Assembly (NCBI RefSeq): GCF_050908995.1
Contig: NC_135121.1
Location: 4,092,001-4,156,000, forward strand
DNA: 64,000 bases
Direction of reading: 5' to 3'
DNA from: Andrena cerasifolii
Lineage: Eukaryota; Arthropoda; Insecta; Hymenoptera; Andrenidae
Made by a program: the position numbers and the translations under genes. Under the pieces are notes generated by a model. That model searched no databases, had not been told where the DNA came from, and saw only the letters and a list, made by a program, of their open reading frames with translations. This document shows positions 50,895 through 63,865 of the stretch, one piece after another. Position 1 is the first letter of the stretch. Each line of letters begins with the position of its first letter.

Positions 50895-52017
50895 CTATCG
50901 TTTCAACAGCTTAATTAAGGAAAACACATAGCACTCGTGCATACAAAAATTATGCACACATACATATACGTTCTGTAAGTCATATCTGACGATGAAATAA
51001 ATTTTTACCCCTGTAAATGCGTACTTAATGCAGTTTCAATGTCGACTTTCTAAAAAAAAACACAGTCTTGTATGAGAAAATTGTATTCTCCTTTTTCTAT
51101 CTATTTCCATGCGAAAAATTAACCCCGTTCTGATAGTCATAAGTTTAGAAAGAGCTTTTATAAAGAGAATGGTAGAATCAAAAGTTCCATTATTTTTTAT
51201 AAGCAATAGTGGAGCAGAAATTTGTGTTTTTTGTTTGCTGTAAATATTGCACAGTAAAGGCGATCTTAATTGTGTTTAAACTGAAAATTGAAACATCTTT
51301 TGAACCATATGAAAGAGACTGTCGAGGCGAGAATAACAGCATGCAGAGGCAGAAATGAACAAAACAATCTGGAAAATTTTTGTAACATCGTATTTAGTAG
51401 TAGGTACTTGTAGTGATTAAAGGGGGTCACACACCTAGGTATGTCAAAAAGATAAATCTTTTTACATGTTTTTTTTACATGTTTGGTACGACAAGAATGT
51501 GAGATGAAATTTGCAGACATATCAAACGTAAAGGCGTTCACTTATGGGACGTTCCACGCGAAATCGGACACTTTTTGGAGTAACATTTCGGATGTGGCTG
51601 AAATTTGAATATGTTGTAGTCTTTAGGGATATATAAACGTATCTCGAAGGATTTTTGACAATTTTGAAAAATGTCGATTTTACAGCTGTTTGAAGGTAAG
51701 TGCTAACTATTTTTCAATAAATTATAACTATGGAAGTAGTAAACGGATGGAGATGAGGTTTACGGCGATTTGTAGAAAAGACATTGAAGTTTTAAGAAAA
51801 AATTATTTCAGTTTCAGAAACAATTTTTTTTAACCATATTTGTGCAATTATTTTAAACAAATGCAGTTTTTTAACAACGGGCGCGATTTTAAAAATCTAA
51901 AAAAAGAACAGAATATAGTTCTATCCATCCCCTTCGTGGTCTAATTGTCAAAAATATGGGCATTTTAAAATTGGCCTTGTAAAATTGTCGAAAATTGACG
52001 CTGCGTCGCCCAGCACC

Positions 52018-52029
52018 GGCTCGACTGCG

Positions 52030-52063
<34 letters not shown>

Positions 52064-52147
52064 CGCATAATTCCGTCTACATCTACTACGTTATCAGTGA
52101 AAAAAATCTTCAAACCGATTTACCGATTTACCGGTTTGCAATCCCTA
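52018..52147. mobile_element. half copy of the TAGGGCTTGCAA hAT MITE with (TA)n
   Basis: A 31-bp TA run (52031-52061) is followed by CGCATAATTCCGTC and ends ACCGGTTTGCAATCCCTA, as in the right half of 34223-34625. The left end and duplication are lost. Confidence 0.75.
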
Positions 52148-52516
52148 GTTAAGATACACCCTGTACATGTAATTTCAGTGAGACGACTGAAAGGGCATTT
52201 ACAGGCGCCCCAACCGGAATTGGTGACCGACAATCAGTCAGTTTCCTCTCAACCGAATTTGCTGAGAGAATTTCCCTGACAATTACGGTCAACCGAAATT
52301 CTAGAGAGATAGATATACGGCCAACCTAAATTCCTGAGAAATAGAAATACGGCCAACCAGAACTCGTGAGAGTAAAGAATACGAAATTTATGAGCAAATT
52401 TGTTACGTTCACGATTAAGACCCGTAAGTATCATAATTATTTACTAATACTTATATAACATTCTTTTTTTCATTATAAATTAACATTTTAAGATTTTAAG
52501 CCGTACCCGGTTCGGT

Positions 52517-52880
52517 ACTCACAAGGGAAGATCCCGAACCCGAAAATTCAAAAAATTCTGAAACTGTGAATATGTAGGGAATTTCCTCCTGATTACAACG
52601 CAATTATTTTTTTGCTGCCCAAAATCGCACTAAGGGGGTGAAGTTAACCCCTGAAGATTCGGCTATTTTTCAATTTTATTTTCTAACTCGCAATCTGTAA
52701 GAGATAGAAAAGAAATTTCAAGACAAAAGTTACTTCTTTTAATTAGATCTATCAAATGGTAAAAGTTGTATCAATTGTTTAAACAATTAGAAAAAAGTTA
52801 AAAACAAAAATATTAAGTATTTTCTAAAAATCGTTGTTTCACGTGAAATCTGAACTGGATGTTTAAATAATTATGAAACA
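52517..52880. repeat. half copy of the ACAAGGGAAGATCCCGAA foldback family
   Basis: It runs from CACAAGGGAAGATCCCGAA through TTACTTCTTTTAATTAGATC and stops near the turn. Full copies are at 53155-53587 and 56310-56933. Confidence 0.75.
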
Positions 52881-53154
52881 CAATGTTTACGGGGTTTATT
52901 ACTATTTCATTTGTTAAAGATGCTTCAATTTTATTAATGTTCATGTCCATATAACCGTTGGCTATTAACAAATAATATAAAAGAAAATACTCAAAAATAT
53001 TTGTTAACACCGAAGTTATGAGATTTTTGCCGCAAATCCTATGCTACATGCCCCACAGGGCGGCGCTCCTACAGATTACTGCCCTACCTCAAAACCGGCG
53101 CTGCACAAAACTGACAGATAATGTGAATGACTCGAACAGCCGTTTATCCTGCTG

Positions 53155-53587
53155 ACAAGGGAAGATCCCGAACTCGAAGATTCAAAGAAATCTGAAACTT
53201 TGTGAATATGTAAGAGATTTCCTCCTGATCACAACGCAATTTTTGTTTGCAGCCCAAATTCACTCTAAGGGGTTGAAATTAACCCCTGAAAATTCGACTA
53301 TTTTCCGATTTTATTTTGTAACTCGCAATCTGGAAGAGATAGGAAAAAAGTTTCAAGACAAAAGTTACTTCTTTTAATTAGATCTATCATTCAGTGAAAA
53401 AATTATTTTACAGTTCGTGAGTTATAACACAAAATCGGAAAATAGCCGGAATTTAAGGGGTCAATTTCACCTCCTTAGTGTGAATTTTGGCAGCAAACAA
53501 AAATTGCGTTGTAATCAGGCGGAAATCCCCTACATATTCACAAAGTCTCAGAATCTCTTGAATTTCCGGATTCCTGATCTTTGCTTG
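53155..53587. repeat. ACAAGGGAAGATCCCGAA foldback, full copy
   Basis: ACAAGGGAAGATCCCGAACT is answered near 53570 by TTCCTGATCTTTGCTTGT. Arms share TTACTTCTTTTAATTAGATC near the turn and AAATTAACCCCTGAAAATTC. Confidence 0.75.
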
Positions 53588-54293
53588 TGAGTGGAATTCA
53601 AAACCCGACTGCTTCTCTCTTAATTTCGGCCAGATTTTTGCTGATTTCGATCGAAATTACACTCAAAATATCTCTCAGAATTTCTCTTATCTCGCGATAC
53701 GGCCAGGGACTCCTAACGAAAATGCAATTGGTCAGGCATTTTGGTTATCTCTCAGATTCTTGCACTATTACGGTCCGAATTTTTCTCATCTCTCATTGCG
53801 GTCAGAGGTTATTGAGAATTCTCAACCCCCTGGAATAAAGCGACATAGAAAAATCACACTAACCATAACACCTAAAAGTATAATAAAAAAAATATATTTG
53901 AGGTACAAATTGATATGGAAAATATAAAATAAACATGCATCAAATATTCTCGTTTCTTTCGCTAAAAAGCGTTCAGAGATTTTATTGAGCAATAAAGCGC
54001 GCCGTTCAGTTGAAAGTAGTTACTTTGTAGTAACTGGCTATCCCGATAAAACCAGGAAGCTTATCCAGCTGTGATGAGCATCCACACCCTGGCAAGTCTT
54101 TAGTCAGAATAGACCAATAGATGCATCCAACGTGAAAGAACACACGGTTGACGAACCATGAACCCACTGCGCAATGTAATGAATCCAATTAAATTCAACA
54201 ATTTCTCTTGCATGTATCTGCTAATTTTCGCATAAAAAATAAAACCACCCTTATATTATTCAACTGCCAAGCTAAAAGAAAAGAGTGAGAAAC

Positions 54294-54927
54294 AGCCCCT
54301 TTTTGGGTCCCACGATTTTGGAACTGAATTTTGTGCCAAATGATAGCTTATGATGAGACATCAATCACGACAAATTTTCAAGTTGAGGTGACAATTAGCT
54401 TCTGAGGTATGAGAGGTGAAAGAAGTGAAAATTCGTTAACGCGTCAGCCCATACGCTTCGATGTATAAACTTTTATGGCATTCCGATAATTTAAACAATT
54501 ATTCCCAGAGGTTTTGCTGACTGCTAATAACGAATTTGAACTTTGATTTTCAAAATTCACGAAAAGAAAAAATAAAAATCAAGAAATGTAATTGTCTGTG
54601 TAGTGTTTTCTTTTTAAATATATCGTCCACAATGTTGAATTGGCCATTTGATTTTTTTTTCGTGAATTTTGAACATCTAAGGTCAAATTCGTTATTAGCA
54701 GTCAGCAAAACCCGTGGAAATAATTGTTTAAATTATCGGAATGACATAAAAGTCTATACATCGAAGCATATGGGCTGACGCGTTAATGAATTTTCGCTTC
54801 TTTCACCTCTCATATCTCAGAAACTAATTGTCACCTCAACTTGAAAATTTATCGGGATTGATGTCTCATCATAAGCTATCATTTGGCAAAAAATTCAGTT
54901 CCAAAATCGTGGGACCAAAAAAGGGCT
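54294..54927. repeat. foldback (ends AGCCCCTTTTTTGGGTCCC)
   Basis: Arms of about 280 bp pair across a turn at 54575-54640, for example GATGAGACATCAATC with its inverse and GACGCGTTAA near the inner part. It directly abuts the relic at 54930. Confidence 0.75.
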
Positions 54928-54929
54928 AA

Positions 54930-55561
54930 AATATTCCCGATGTTATAGGCATTTGAGTAGCGGCAAATGCATGGGTAACACCCGGTCACTCGGCACTCAC
55001 GTAAAACTTTAAACGCGTTTTTCTCGAAGCAGTGTTCTCAAAACGGTGGGACCTGTATGTCCAAAAGTTATTATCCGATTCGACTGAAACCTTTTTTATT
55101 CTGAAGAATATACTTCTGGCTAGGAGGGAAACCAGAAAAAATAAACAAAATTGAAAATTTATAATTTTCAAAGGCGTTGAAATGACGAAAAATATAGGGG
55201 GAAAGTGATTTCAAACTTCAAGTGTCGTTATTTTCTTTAAAAATGTAATTTTTGTAATTTGTTCTGGTTTCCCCCCTAGTCAGAAGTATATTCTTCAAAA
55301 TAAAAAAGTTTCGGTCGAATCGGATAATAACTTTTGGGGATACAGGTCCCACCGATTTGGATGAATTTTTTAACGCCTTGACTTTAACGACTCCTCAGTG
55401 CCGTCTATAATTATTAATTATAAAACAAAAAATATATTTCTATAATTTAACACATCCTTAATACAATGCAAAAAGTCCCATTAAATTATATATAGTAGTT
55501 TTCCTATAATTAATTCCTAAAGATCGCCTACTTTTGTGGGCTCTAGACCGGAACATACCCT
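54930..55561. mobile_element. decayed copy of the GGGGAGGTTCC TTAA foldback
   Basis: From TTATAGGCATTTGAGTAGCG to TCTAGACCGGAACATACCC it is colinear with 39910-40513 and is followed by TTAA (55562-55565). The left terminus is missing. Confidence 0.7.
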
Positions 55562-56309
55562 TAAGCCGTAAATGACACCTCGATGCCTTTATTTATATGG
55601 GCATTCGTTTTCCATGCATGAGTTGTAAAATAATCCATCACTGAGGAAAAAAGCCCAAGCGAACAAACGTATTCATAGCTCATTGTCAGTAAAATAAATA
55701 TCGACACGTATATCCCCTTAAAACACTGAAAAGCTTGGTAATTTCGTTTCAACGCGAAATTGCTGTAACAGTATTGTGTTGTTTGCCCTACATTTATGTA
55801 CGCTTTAATCAAATACTTTCCTCTGCAATAATAAAATAGCATATCACACAGCTGAACAATTTACATATATAATTTCATATGTGTATTTCTTTTGGGAAAT
55901 TGAAAAGGCTTAAACACTAGGATGATTTGAATAACTCCAATGTTGCAGTTTAAGAGAGGGAGGAATAATGCGTTATTTATCACCCAAAGAGACAATCTAT
56001 AATCCCGGAAAAGGTATCACTGTTATGACAGTAAATGCACAGAATTTATATAAGCTTTCTATTTAAAAAGTGTGCATATATTTTAGTTGTGTAGTAATAG
56101 AATGGAATAATACAAGTGTTCCCTTCCACAATAATTCAAATTAAAATCTTGGGTTTCATTGATAAGGGAGAAGCGATTAAAAAAATTTAGAAAATAAAGG
56201 AGAAACAATAGAAACGAATTGACACGTAAGCCATGAATGAATTGTAAAATCAACAGACGCGGTCGCGTGTGGAAACTAATTCCCCTTCCCCCTCCACCCA
56301 TAGGCACAC

Positions 56310-56933
56310 TGACAAGGGAAGATCCCGAATCCGAAAATTAAAAAAATTCTGAAACTTTGTGGATATGTAGAGAATTTTCTCCTGATAACAACGCATTTTT
56401 TTTGCTGCCCAAAATCACTCTAAGGGGGTGAAATTAACCCCTGAAGATTCGGCTGTTTTTCGATTTTATTTTCTAACAATGGCATCCAAAATTTATTCGA
56501 TTGTCGAGGAGCATATTTCCGCGATACAACAAAAGTTGAAATGGTATGGAAAAAAATATGGATTATGCTGTTTCATAGCTATTTAAACATCCAGTTCAGA
56601 TTTCACGTGAAACCATGAATTTTGGAAAACATTATTAATATTTTTGTTTATAACTTTTTTCTAATTGTTTAAACAATTGATAGAACTTTTACCATTCGAT
56701 AGATCTAATTAAAAGAAGTAACTTTTGTCTTGAAATTTATTTTCTATATCTTACAAATTGCGAGTTAGAAAATAAAATCGAAAAACAGCCGAATCTTCAG
56801 GGGTTCATTTCACCCCGTTGGTGTGATTTTGGGCAGCAAAAAAAATTGCGTTGTAATCAGGAGGAAATCCCCTACATATTCACAAAGTTTCAGAATTTTT
56901 TGAATTTTCGGGTTTGGGATCTTCCCTTGTGAG
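56310..56933. repeat. ACAAGGGAAGATCCCGAA foldback, longest copy
   Basis: ACAAGGGAAGATCCCGAATC is answered by GGGATCTTCCCTTGT. Long arms share CCCCTGAAGATTCGGCTG and its inverse. Left and right spacers around 56480-56600 are unequal. Confidence 0.8.
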
Positions 56934-57071
56934 CGACAATGTCTCCTGCACACGAATGCTAGCGAAATGGGTACGACCCCGCAACTATTTTGGCCTTATT
57001 ATCTTATCTAAGACATAGTTCCGGTGTTTGAGCATGAACAAAAATTCACAAATTATGAAAAAAGTGATGAA

Positions 57072-58190
57072 ATACCCCCCACCCCCACCCCCTAAAAATG
57101 ACTCATGTATGAAAGAAGCTAATTCCCTTTAATTCTCGAAAAAATTAATAAAGGGTAGATGTCCCATTTACTGTCAGTGTTCCTATTACTGCCACTTTAT
57201 TTATTTCACTTAAAAAAAAAACGTAACGTATAAAGAATGTACTATAATAATAAGAACAATCCCAATTTTATGATAAATTCTTTTTTACGTTATTCTTTAT
57301 ACGTTGCGTGTTTATTAAGTAAAATAAATGAAGTGGCAGTAATAGCGACACTGGCAGTAATTGGGACATTTACCCAAGTCCAGATGCAAAGATTGTGAAA
57401 TTAGCAAACTTTGCTAATTCCAATTGTATACAAATCAATTCACTGCCCTCTTTAGTTAAAATGTCCTATCTAACATTTTGAAACAACCGAGAAAACTGAA
57501 GTGTTATCATTTACTTTGTACCGTCCTTATTTTCCTTCACTCAAATTAAATCACGTTATCATTATTTCGTAACAGCCTAATATAATTTTGTTGTAACAGG
57601 TGTAGCGGTAGGTGATGTATTATCACCGTACCAATTGACTAATTGTTTTAGATAGGATATTATAACCATTTGGAAATAAGTTAGGTTAAATACATTATAC
57701 TGTTTATAAACTTTTACGAAGCACGTAGAGTTTTCTAACTTTACGTAAAAGGTAAAAGACGCGTGGAACTTCAAATATTTCAACATATCTCGAAAAATGA
57801 AAAAATGCTAGATAGGACAGTTTAACTGGGGAGGGCAGTTCAGTGCTCAGATTTTCAGCTTCGGTTTTAAGTAATTAGCGGGCCGTATAAAGATGACTTT
57901 ACGATTGAAGATAAGAAAAACTTGGTAGAGATTAATTTAAACAAATCAAAGTCAGCAGTGGATTAAGAGAGATGCGGATTTTTTGTCTTATAAAACGGCC
58001 CACTAGTTACTTAAAACCGTAGCTGAAAATCTGAGAGCCGAATTGATTTCTATACAATTGGAATTAGCAAAGTTGATTTCACAATCATTGCATCTGAACT
58101 TTTTTAATTTTTTTTTCTCGAGAATTAAAGGGAATTAGCTTCTTTCATACATGAGTCATATTTATGGGGAGGGGGTGGTTCAGATACTTT
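57072..58190. mobile_element. nested foldback complex
   Basis: Outer arms ATGACTCATGTATGAAAGAA (57097) and its inverse (58135), then GAATTAGCAAAGTT-type inner arms, enclose further palindromes. These are 57156-57375 (ends with GTCCCATTTACTG, GCAGTAATAG), the 57441-57835 element, and 57845-58040 (CAGATTTTCAGCTTCGGTTT with its inverse). Confidence 0.65.
57441..57835. mobile_element. ACTGCCCTC element, intact copy
   Basis: ACTGCCCTCTTTAGTTAAAA and TTTAACTGGGGAGGGCAGT terminate it, flanked by ttca on both sides. About 390 bp match 13032-13425. Confidence 0.75.
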
Positions 58191-58850
58191 TAGGTTCCGC
58201 CTAAGTTAATCATTTACCATGTGCAGGTATTCACGATGTTATTAAAGGATACATCCTGAGGGATCCTGATTTAGTGCCAATAGCAAGTAGCCTCTGAACT
58301 GGATCGAATGCCACTGCCGTCGGCTGATGTGGAAAGCCATGCCTGAATGTCTGTAACACATAAAGGTACTCGTTTCATTTCATCTTTCTCGCTTAGTCAG
58401 TTGAAAGTCTATTGAATCTCACAAGGGCCACAGCAGTAACAGTATGAAGTAAAGATAGCATTGTTCCTCCGGCTTTCAATGTGGTTATATTTAGCTTATT
58501 CTATATAATAAATTCAATACTGGATAATTCCATTGTTCTGTTGTATTCTCTATTGAACATGAGATTGTAACCGAAATTAGCTTATTATTATTAATACGAT
58601 AATTATCAACTATTATTATAAATTCTTTGCTATAATTACACTTGTTAACATTTTGCCAGTCACATCTAAATTTTCTCCAACTACTTGTTAATAAAAAGTG
58701 TTAATATAACGCAATCGTGCGATTACGTGGCTACTCTGACCACTGTATTTTGTAATGTCGTTCATAAACAACAATGCGTCTTTAGACTGCTTGTTGTTTC
58801 TCGTATTTATATTTGTGTAATTAAATATTGAACGTATAACGATAGATGTA

Positions 58851-59889
58851 GGGTAGGGTGGGGATAAAAGTCCCCAATACAAAATCTCTGTCCCTAAACA
58901 ATGTACAGTGGTCCCCGGATTATCGAGGAAGATTCGGGACCTGGGAATGCTCCATAAACCGGGGCGGGGGAAGTAGTTTGCGCCTAATAAACTGGCCCTT
59001 GTCAGGACCCTCGCTCGAACCGTCTGACAAGGAGACTAAACGACGTACACCGAGAGTGAGTGAATAAGCATTGTTCCCTTAACAAAAAATAAAAATATAA
59101 GTCAGAGACTGACTTTCAACTAAAAACTATCAAAAATCTTCTCTCAACTAAAACAAAAACACTATTTAGGAAAGCATTATTTCCTTAACAAAAAATAAAA
59201 ATATAAGTCAGAGACTGACTTTCAACTAAAAACTAACAAAAATCTTCTCTCAACTAAAACAAAAACACTATTTAGGAAAGCATTATTTCCTTAACAAAAA
59301 ATAAAAATATAAGTCAGAGACTGACTTTCAACTAAAAACTAACAAAAATCTTTTCTCAACTAAAACAGAAACACTATTTAGGAAAGCATTATTTCCTTAA
59401 CAAAAAATAAAAATATAAGTCAGAGACTGACTTTCAACTAAAAACTAACAAAAAACTTCTCTCAACTAAAACAGAAACACTATTTAGGAAAACATTGTTT
59501 CCTTAACAAAAAATAAAAATATAAGTCAGAGATATTCATATTGTATGCCGAAAAGAATTGGTTTAATAAATATTTGTTGATGTAAGAAGGGTCTTTTTTA
59601 CTTATTTAGTTTTATTTTACACGAAAAGTTGGTTAGAAGATAGGGACTTTTTACCCCAAGCAATGGACTTTTCGCCCCGCGCATGGGGCAACAAACAAGT
59701 CAATTTTGAATTGACGAACATTTTGTGGTATAACTCAACAAAAAATAACAGTATCACCAAACGAACTTCGTGAATGTAAAGTCTAATAGTTATAGTTTTT
59801 ATAAAATAACACCAGATATCTCTAGATTGTTAGTACTAAATTTTACATAAATTTATACGAAACACGAGACTATTAGCCCCACCCTACCC
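58851..59889. mobile_element. 1-kb element, ends GGGTAGGGTGGGG, with 106-bp tandem array
   Basis: GGGTAGGGTGGGGATAAAAG and its partner CCCCACCCTACCC lie between TA at 58849-58850 and 59890-59891. Subterminal ACTTTTTACCCC and ACTTTTCGCCCCG segments echo the ends. The centre (59077-59530) is an array of about 4.3 copies with a 106-bp period. Confidence 0.7.
59077..59530 (+). repeat. 106-bp tandem repeat
   Basis: CCTTAACAAAAAATAAAAAT recurs at 59077, 59183, 59289, 59395 and about 59503. Each unit contains the short palindrome GTCAGAGACTGAC. There is little divergence, so the array is recent. Confidence 0.93.
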
Positions 59890-59891
59890 TA

Positions 59892-62511
59892 CATTAAACC
59901 GGAATTATCGCTATTATTGTAGACAATATCTAATTTTATATAAACATTAGTAAAAAGAATCTGATATTTCTAAACATACTCTGTTTTTTGCAACAGTTAA
60001 ATACTATCTCTCCTTCGCTTTTTAATTTTTTAAAATATTTTTAAGTCAACCTGTGATACTACATCATTTTATATTACTATAAGTTGTACAATTGCCTACA
60101 TGGAATTTTTCCGGGTTTGAAAATAAAGCCGAATTGATTTTACATTACTTCAACTGATATGGGATCTGACATCGAGGAAATAACAAAAGTCTTTAAGTCG
60201 TAAAGAAGAGCGATGCAACTGCAAGTTTAACGAGAACGGGGTTGCATGCAATGACGTCAATCACACGCAGGATTTTGTTTCTCGGTCTAACGTTTAATCT
60301 CTCGAAGAAAAATCTGACGAATTTTCTTGAGTTATACCCACGACATTACATGCAAATCGTTTCTTGCTTAAATTGCATCACCGTGGTGGCTGAATGCCTA
60401 TAAAAAATGTCGTAACAATTCTGTAGAAGTTCGAAAGGTAATTTATTTATTTATAATAAAAATAATATTTTGTAACACAACTATCATACACGAAATTCAA
60501 AGAATATTGTCATTTTTTTTTCAAATTTAAAAACACGTCACCCTCGAGGAGAATTTTGCAAAATAAAAATTTGTTTATAATTTGACGTTACATAAATAAT
60601 TTTACAATTTCAAAAAAATATTATTCAAATAGGCAAAACCTTCTACATTAAAATAAAAAAAGAATGAACCTAATGCGATATACAGTTTCTGAGATAAAAA
60701 TTCATAAGTACAGCTCGATTTCACGAAAATAGGGGAAAACTACGCCCTCTACCGTATTACTGTAACCCGCTCTGAGAGCGGGTTAACCGGGCAACTCTGT
60801 GCCTGGATGCCCCGCCCGGGTTACCCGGTTATGCGGGTTAGCCTACGGTACTGAGAACCGAACCGGCTTAGGGTTACGGTTACAATCTTCATTTAATTAT
60901 ATAATACTTTATTTCGCTTCGTCTTTCACGTGCCTTCGCTCTGTGACGTTTTGCGTTGAGCGTTTGCCGGCAACCCCGAGCGCGCGCCTATAAAATGTAA
61001 GAAGAAAATACAAAAGGAATATGATAAGTAGTAGAAAAACCCCAAGCCATATCGCGTCGATGATTTAATGGCTATCCAAAGAACTAGGTTAGGCTCAGGA
61101 TTGAAATTTGATTCAAAATTTCAATTCACTTCACCTACCATCCAAATACAAATTTGGATGATGAAGGGTTACTACGAAGTAGGCGTAAAGATTTTCGACA
61201 CGGTGCGTATACCGTAAGCAGAGTGAACATATCAGCCAAGTAATTAAACCACCTCTGCATCTACCTGCCCTCGACAGGCATTCGTGCCAAACTCTGGCAT
61301 AAACAAAAAGTGTTTATATCTCGAAATGCGAGCGTGTACAGACCCATGTTTATATGACCTGTCTCCATCCTTAAAGCTGATCCAGCACGTAGAGGTTTAC
61401 CGAGAAGTTATCTGCAGCGATACAAACCCGCAGGGGATTCGGAAGTCCAATCTCGCGTGGTAGGAGCGGCCGTATACGCGAAATTTTACGACAGAGTTGG
61501 GCGTTGTCCAAATAAACAATGATTTAAACAGGTTTTAGATAAAAGATACTCTATCTGTTGTTCGTTATTCGAAGATCGATGTAACGCGGGAATTTATCTG
61601 TAACTTATATTCGTCAGAGCTTGGTGAAGAGTTATCTGTATCCGAGAGGATCTTCATTAACAGTCGAAGGCAGCGTCATCATTTATCCGACAACCGTATC
61701 CGTCCGAACGTGATCGCTTGGTTTATCTGTCAGGGTTTATTGGAAGGACATCGGTCGTGACTTTGCAGGTTATTCGAAACCTAGATGTCGCGCGCAATTT
61801 ATCCGTTATCCTTATAGCTTTATTCGTTATTTGAAGCTCGACGTAGCAAGATGCTTTTATTCATGACGCATTACTCGGAGGAATTAAAATCGCATGTTCC
61901 CTTTATTCATTGGCTTCGAATACCTATACCATCTTGATGCGATGTTGCCAGTTTGCAATATGTATAAATCTTAGAGCAGTCCAAATTTTGCACAATTTTA
62001 TTGATTATTGCGTGTCGTAGGATGGGCACCGCCTAGACATGCGCCAAGTGTAGAGATTTGCCCGAATGTCAGTAATAGCGTCAATTTTCAATATTCCTCG
62101 ACGTACGACACGTGAAAATGTTAGTTAAGTGTTCTGCGACACGTAGAAGTACTAATAAACAATGTCATCTTGCAATTTGTCGCTTGTATGAACTGTCAAG
62201 GAATACCATGTTGCGGCGCCATATAGTGTCCTGATCCCCAAAACAGACTTTCGAAGAGAAATCCCCATGAGTCGTTGACAAACCGAGCCAAAGCGTTGCG
62301 TAGCGAAAATCCGCCCTCTGTGTCAAACACTCACTCTAAACAAGTCACGCGTATACAAGCACGCACACCTCTGTTAGCATTTCAACACATTTCAGAGTAG
62401 TTCCTCAGTTGGACGCTGTTCATGAGCAGAGGCCACTGCATTCAGTCCTCAAATTATCGGTAATACAGTTTGGGTGGTGGCACAAACATCCATAAGGTGG
62501 TAGGTCTATTC
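59892..62511. other. intron/upstream sequence with weak repeats only
   Basis: A palindromic patch of CCCGGGTTACCCGG type lies at 60760-60890. Loose repeats of the theme TTATTCGAA...GATGT...CGCG...AATTTATC occur at 61562, 61770 and about 61822. No coding exon was recognised. Confidence 0.35.
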
Positions 62512-63096
62512 CAGGCCTGCCCTTTACGGTGCAAATACCTCCTGAGGTTCTGGGACCCGGGCAACAGCCGAGCGCGGGACTGTTACGTTGCTAACCGCAG
62601 CATGGGCTGCGGGAGGACTGCATGAGTATGCGGCCGTCCATGCAGGCTCGTACATTTTTTGCTATTCGGACCAAGTGCATTTTTTCAAAACGACCAATCA
62701 TGTCATTTAGCAAACTACTCCTTCTAGCTTATAAAAAAAACTCAAGTCGTTTGGATTAATTTTAAAAAAGTTATGCGATTTTAAAGAGTGTACGATTACG
62801 GCTGTGAGCCACTGTACATGCTCTAAGACGGGCCTGTCCTTTACGGTGCAAATGCCTCCTGAAGTTCTGGGACCCGGGCAACAGCCTAGCGCGGGACTGT
62901 TCCAATGTTACCCGTTGCGAGAGCTGCGAGAGAACTGCATGAGTGTGCGTCCATGTACGAGCCTGCATGGACGGCCGCATACTCATGCAGTTCTCTAGCA
63001 GCTCTCGCAACGGGTAACATTGGATCAGTCCCGCGCTCGGCTGTTGCCTGGGTCCCAGAACTTCAGGAGGCATTTGCACCGTAAAGGGCAGGCCTG
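62512..63096. repeat. CAGGCCTG foldback units (relatives of 783-1468)
   Basis: One partial unit starts CAGGCCTGCCCTTTACGG at 62512. A full foldback follows at 62822-63096 with GGGCCTGTCCTTTACGGTGC and its inverse. Between them lies half a CAGTGGCTCACAG MITE (about 62646-62814). The long minus-strand open frame through here only reflects the palindrome. Confidence 0.7.
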
Positions 63097-63110
63097 TCTT
63101 AGTGCATATA

Positions 63111-63667
63111 CAGTGGCTCACAGCCATAATCGTACACTCTTTAAAATCGCATAACTTTTTTAAAATTAATCCAAACGACTTGAGCTTTTTCTTAGAAGCT
63201 AGGAGTAGTTTGCTAAGTGACGTGGTTTGTCGTTTTGAAAAAAATGCACTTGGTCCGAATAGCAAAAAAAAAAATAGAAAAGTTCGTTTTTTAAACTTTT
63301 TTTATGATAACATATTTGTAGATTTAAGTAAGTTATATACGTGCCGAAAATTTCATGAAAATCGGTTAACGTTGCTGTGAGTTATAAACGCTTAAAGATC
63401 GCAGAATAAGGTCGAGAATCGCTGATTTTGGGAATTTCCGCGTTTTTTTTTAATTTTCGTTACAGGCTCATAAAAAAAAATTAAAAAACGAACTTTTCTA
63501 ATTTTTGTTTTGTTATTCGGACCAAGTGCATTTTTTTTTCAAAACGACAAATCACCTCATTTAACAAACTAATCCTAGTTTCTAAAAAAAAAACTCAAGC
63601 CATTTGGACCAATTTTAAAAATGTTATGCGATTTTAAGGAGTGTACGATTATGGCTGTGAGCCACTG
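63111..63667. mobile_element. TA-flanked MITE (CAGTGGCTCACAGCCATAAT)
   Basis: CAGTGGCTCACAGCCATAAT and its near-inverse ATTATGGCTGTGAGCCACTG lie between TA dinucleotides. Internal T-rich arms pair around 63240-63540. The half copy at 62646-62814 shares the right end. Confidence 0.8.
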
Positions 63668-63679
63668 TAAACATGGAGG

Positions 63680-63865
63680 AAGCATACAATGAGCGGATAT
63701 GTAGACGGCGGTAAAAAGAGAAAGATATACATTGGGGACACCCTCTCTCTTTCTAACATCAAAAGAAAAATACTGCCGCCCCTGGCGCTAGAAAAAGAGA
63801 GGGTGTCTGTCATGTATATTTTTCTCTTTTTACCGCCGTCTACATTTTCGCCCATTGCATGCTTC
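63680..63865. repeat. short foldback (CGGCGGTAAAAAGAGAAAGA)
   Basis: GGAGGAAGCATACAATG, GTAGACGGCGGTAAAAAGAG and CACCCTCTCTCTTT pair with their inverses up to CATTGCATGCTTCCTCC. The turn is at about 63765. No duplication was checked. Confidence 0.65.

Noticed and set aside
62771..63265. 164-residue minus-strand open frame, the longest in the window
   Set aside because: It runs straight through the arms of a foldback repeat and a TA-MITE. The mirror strand has a similar frame.
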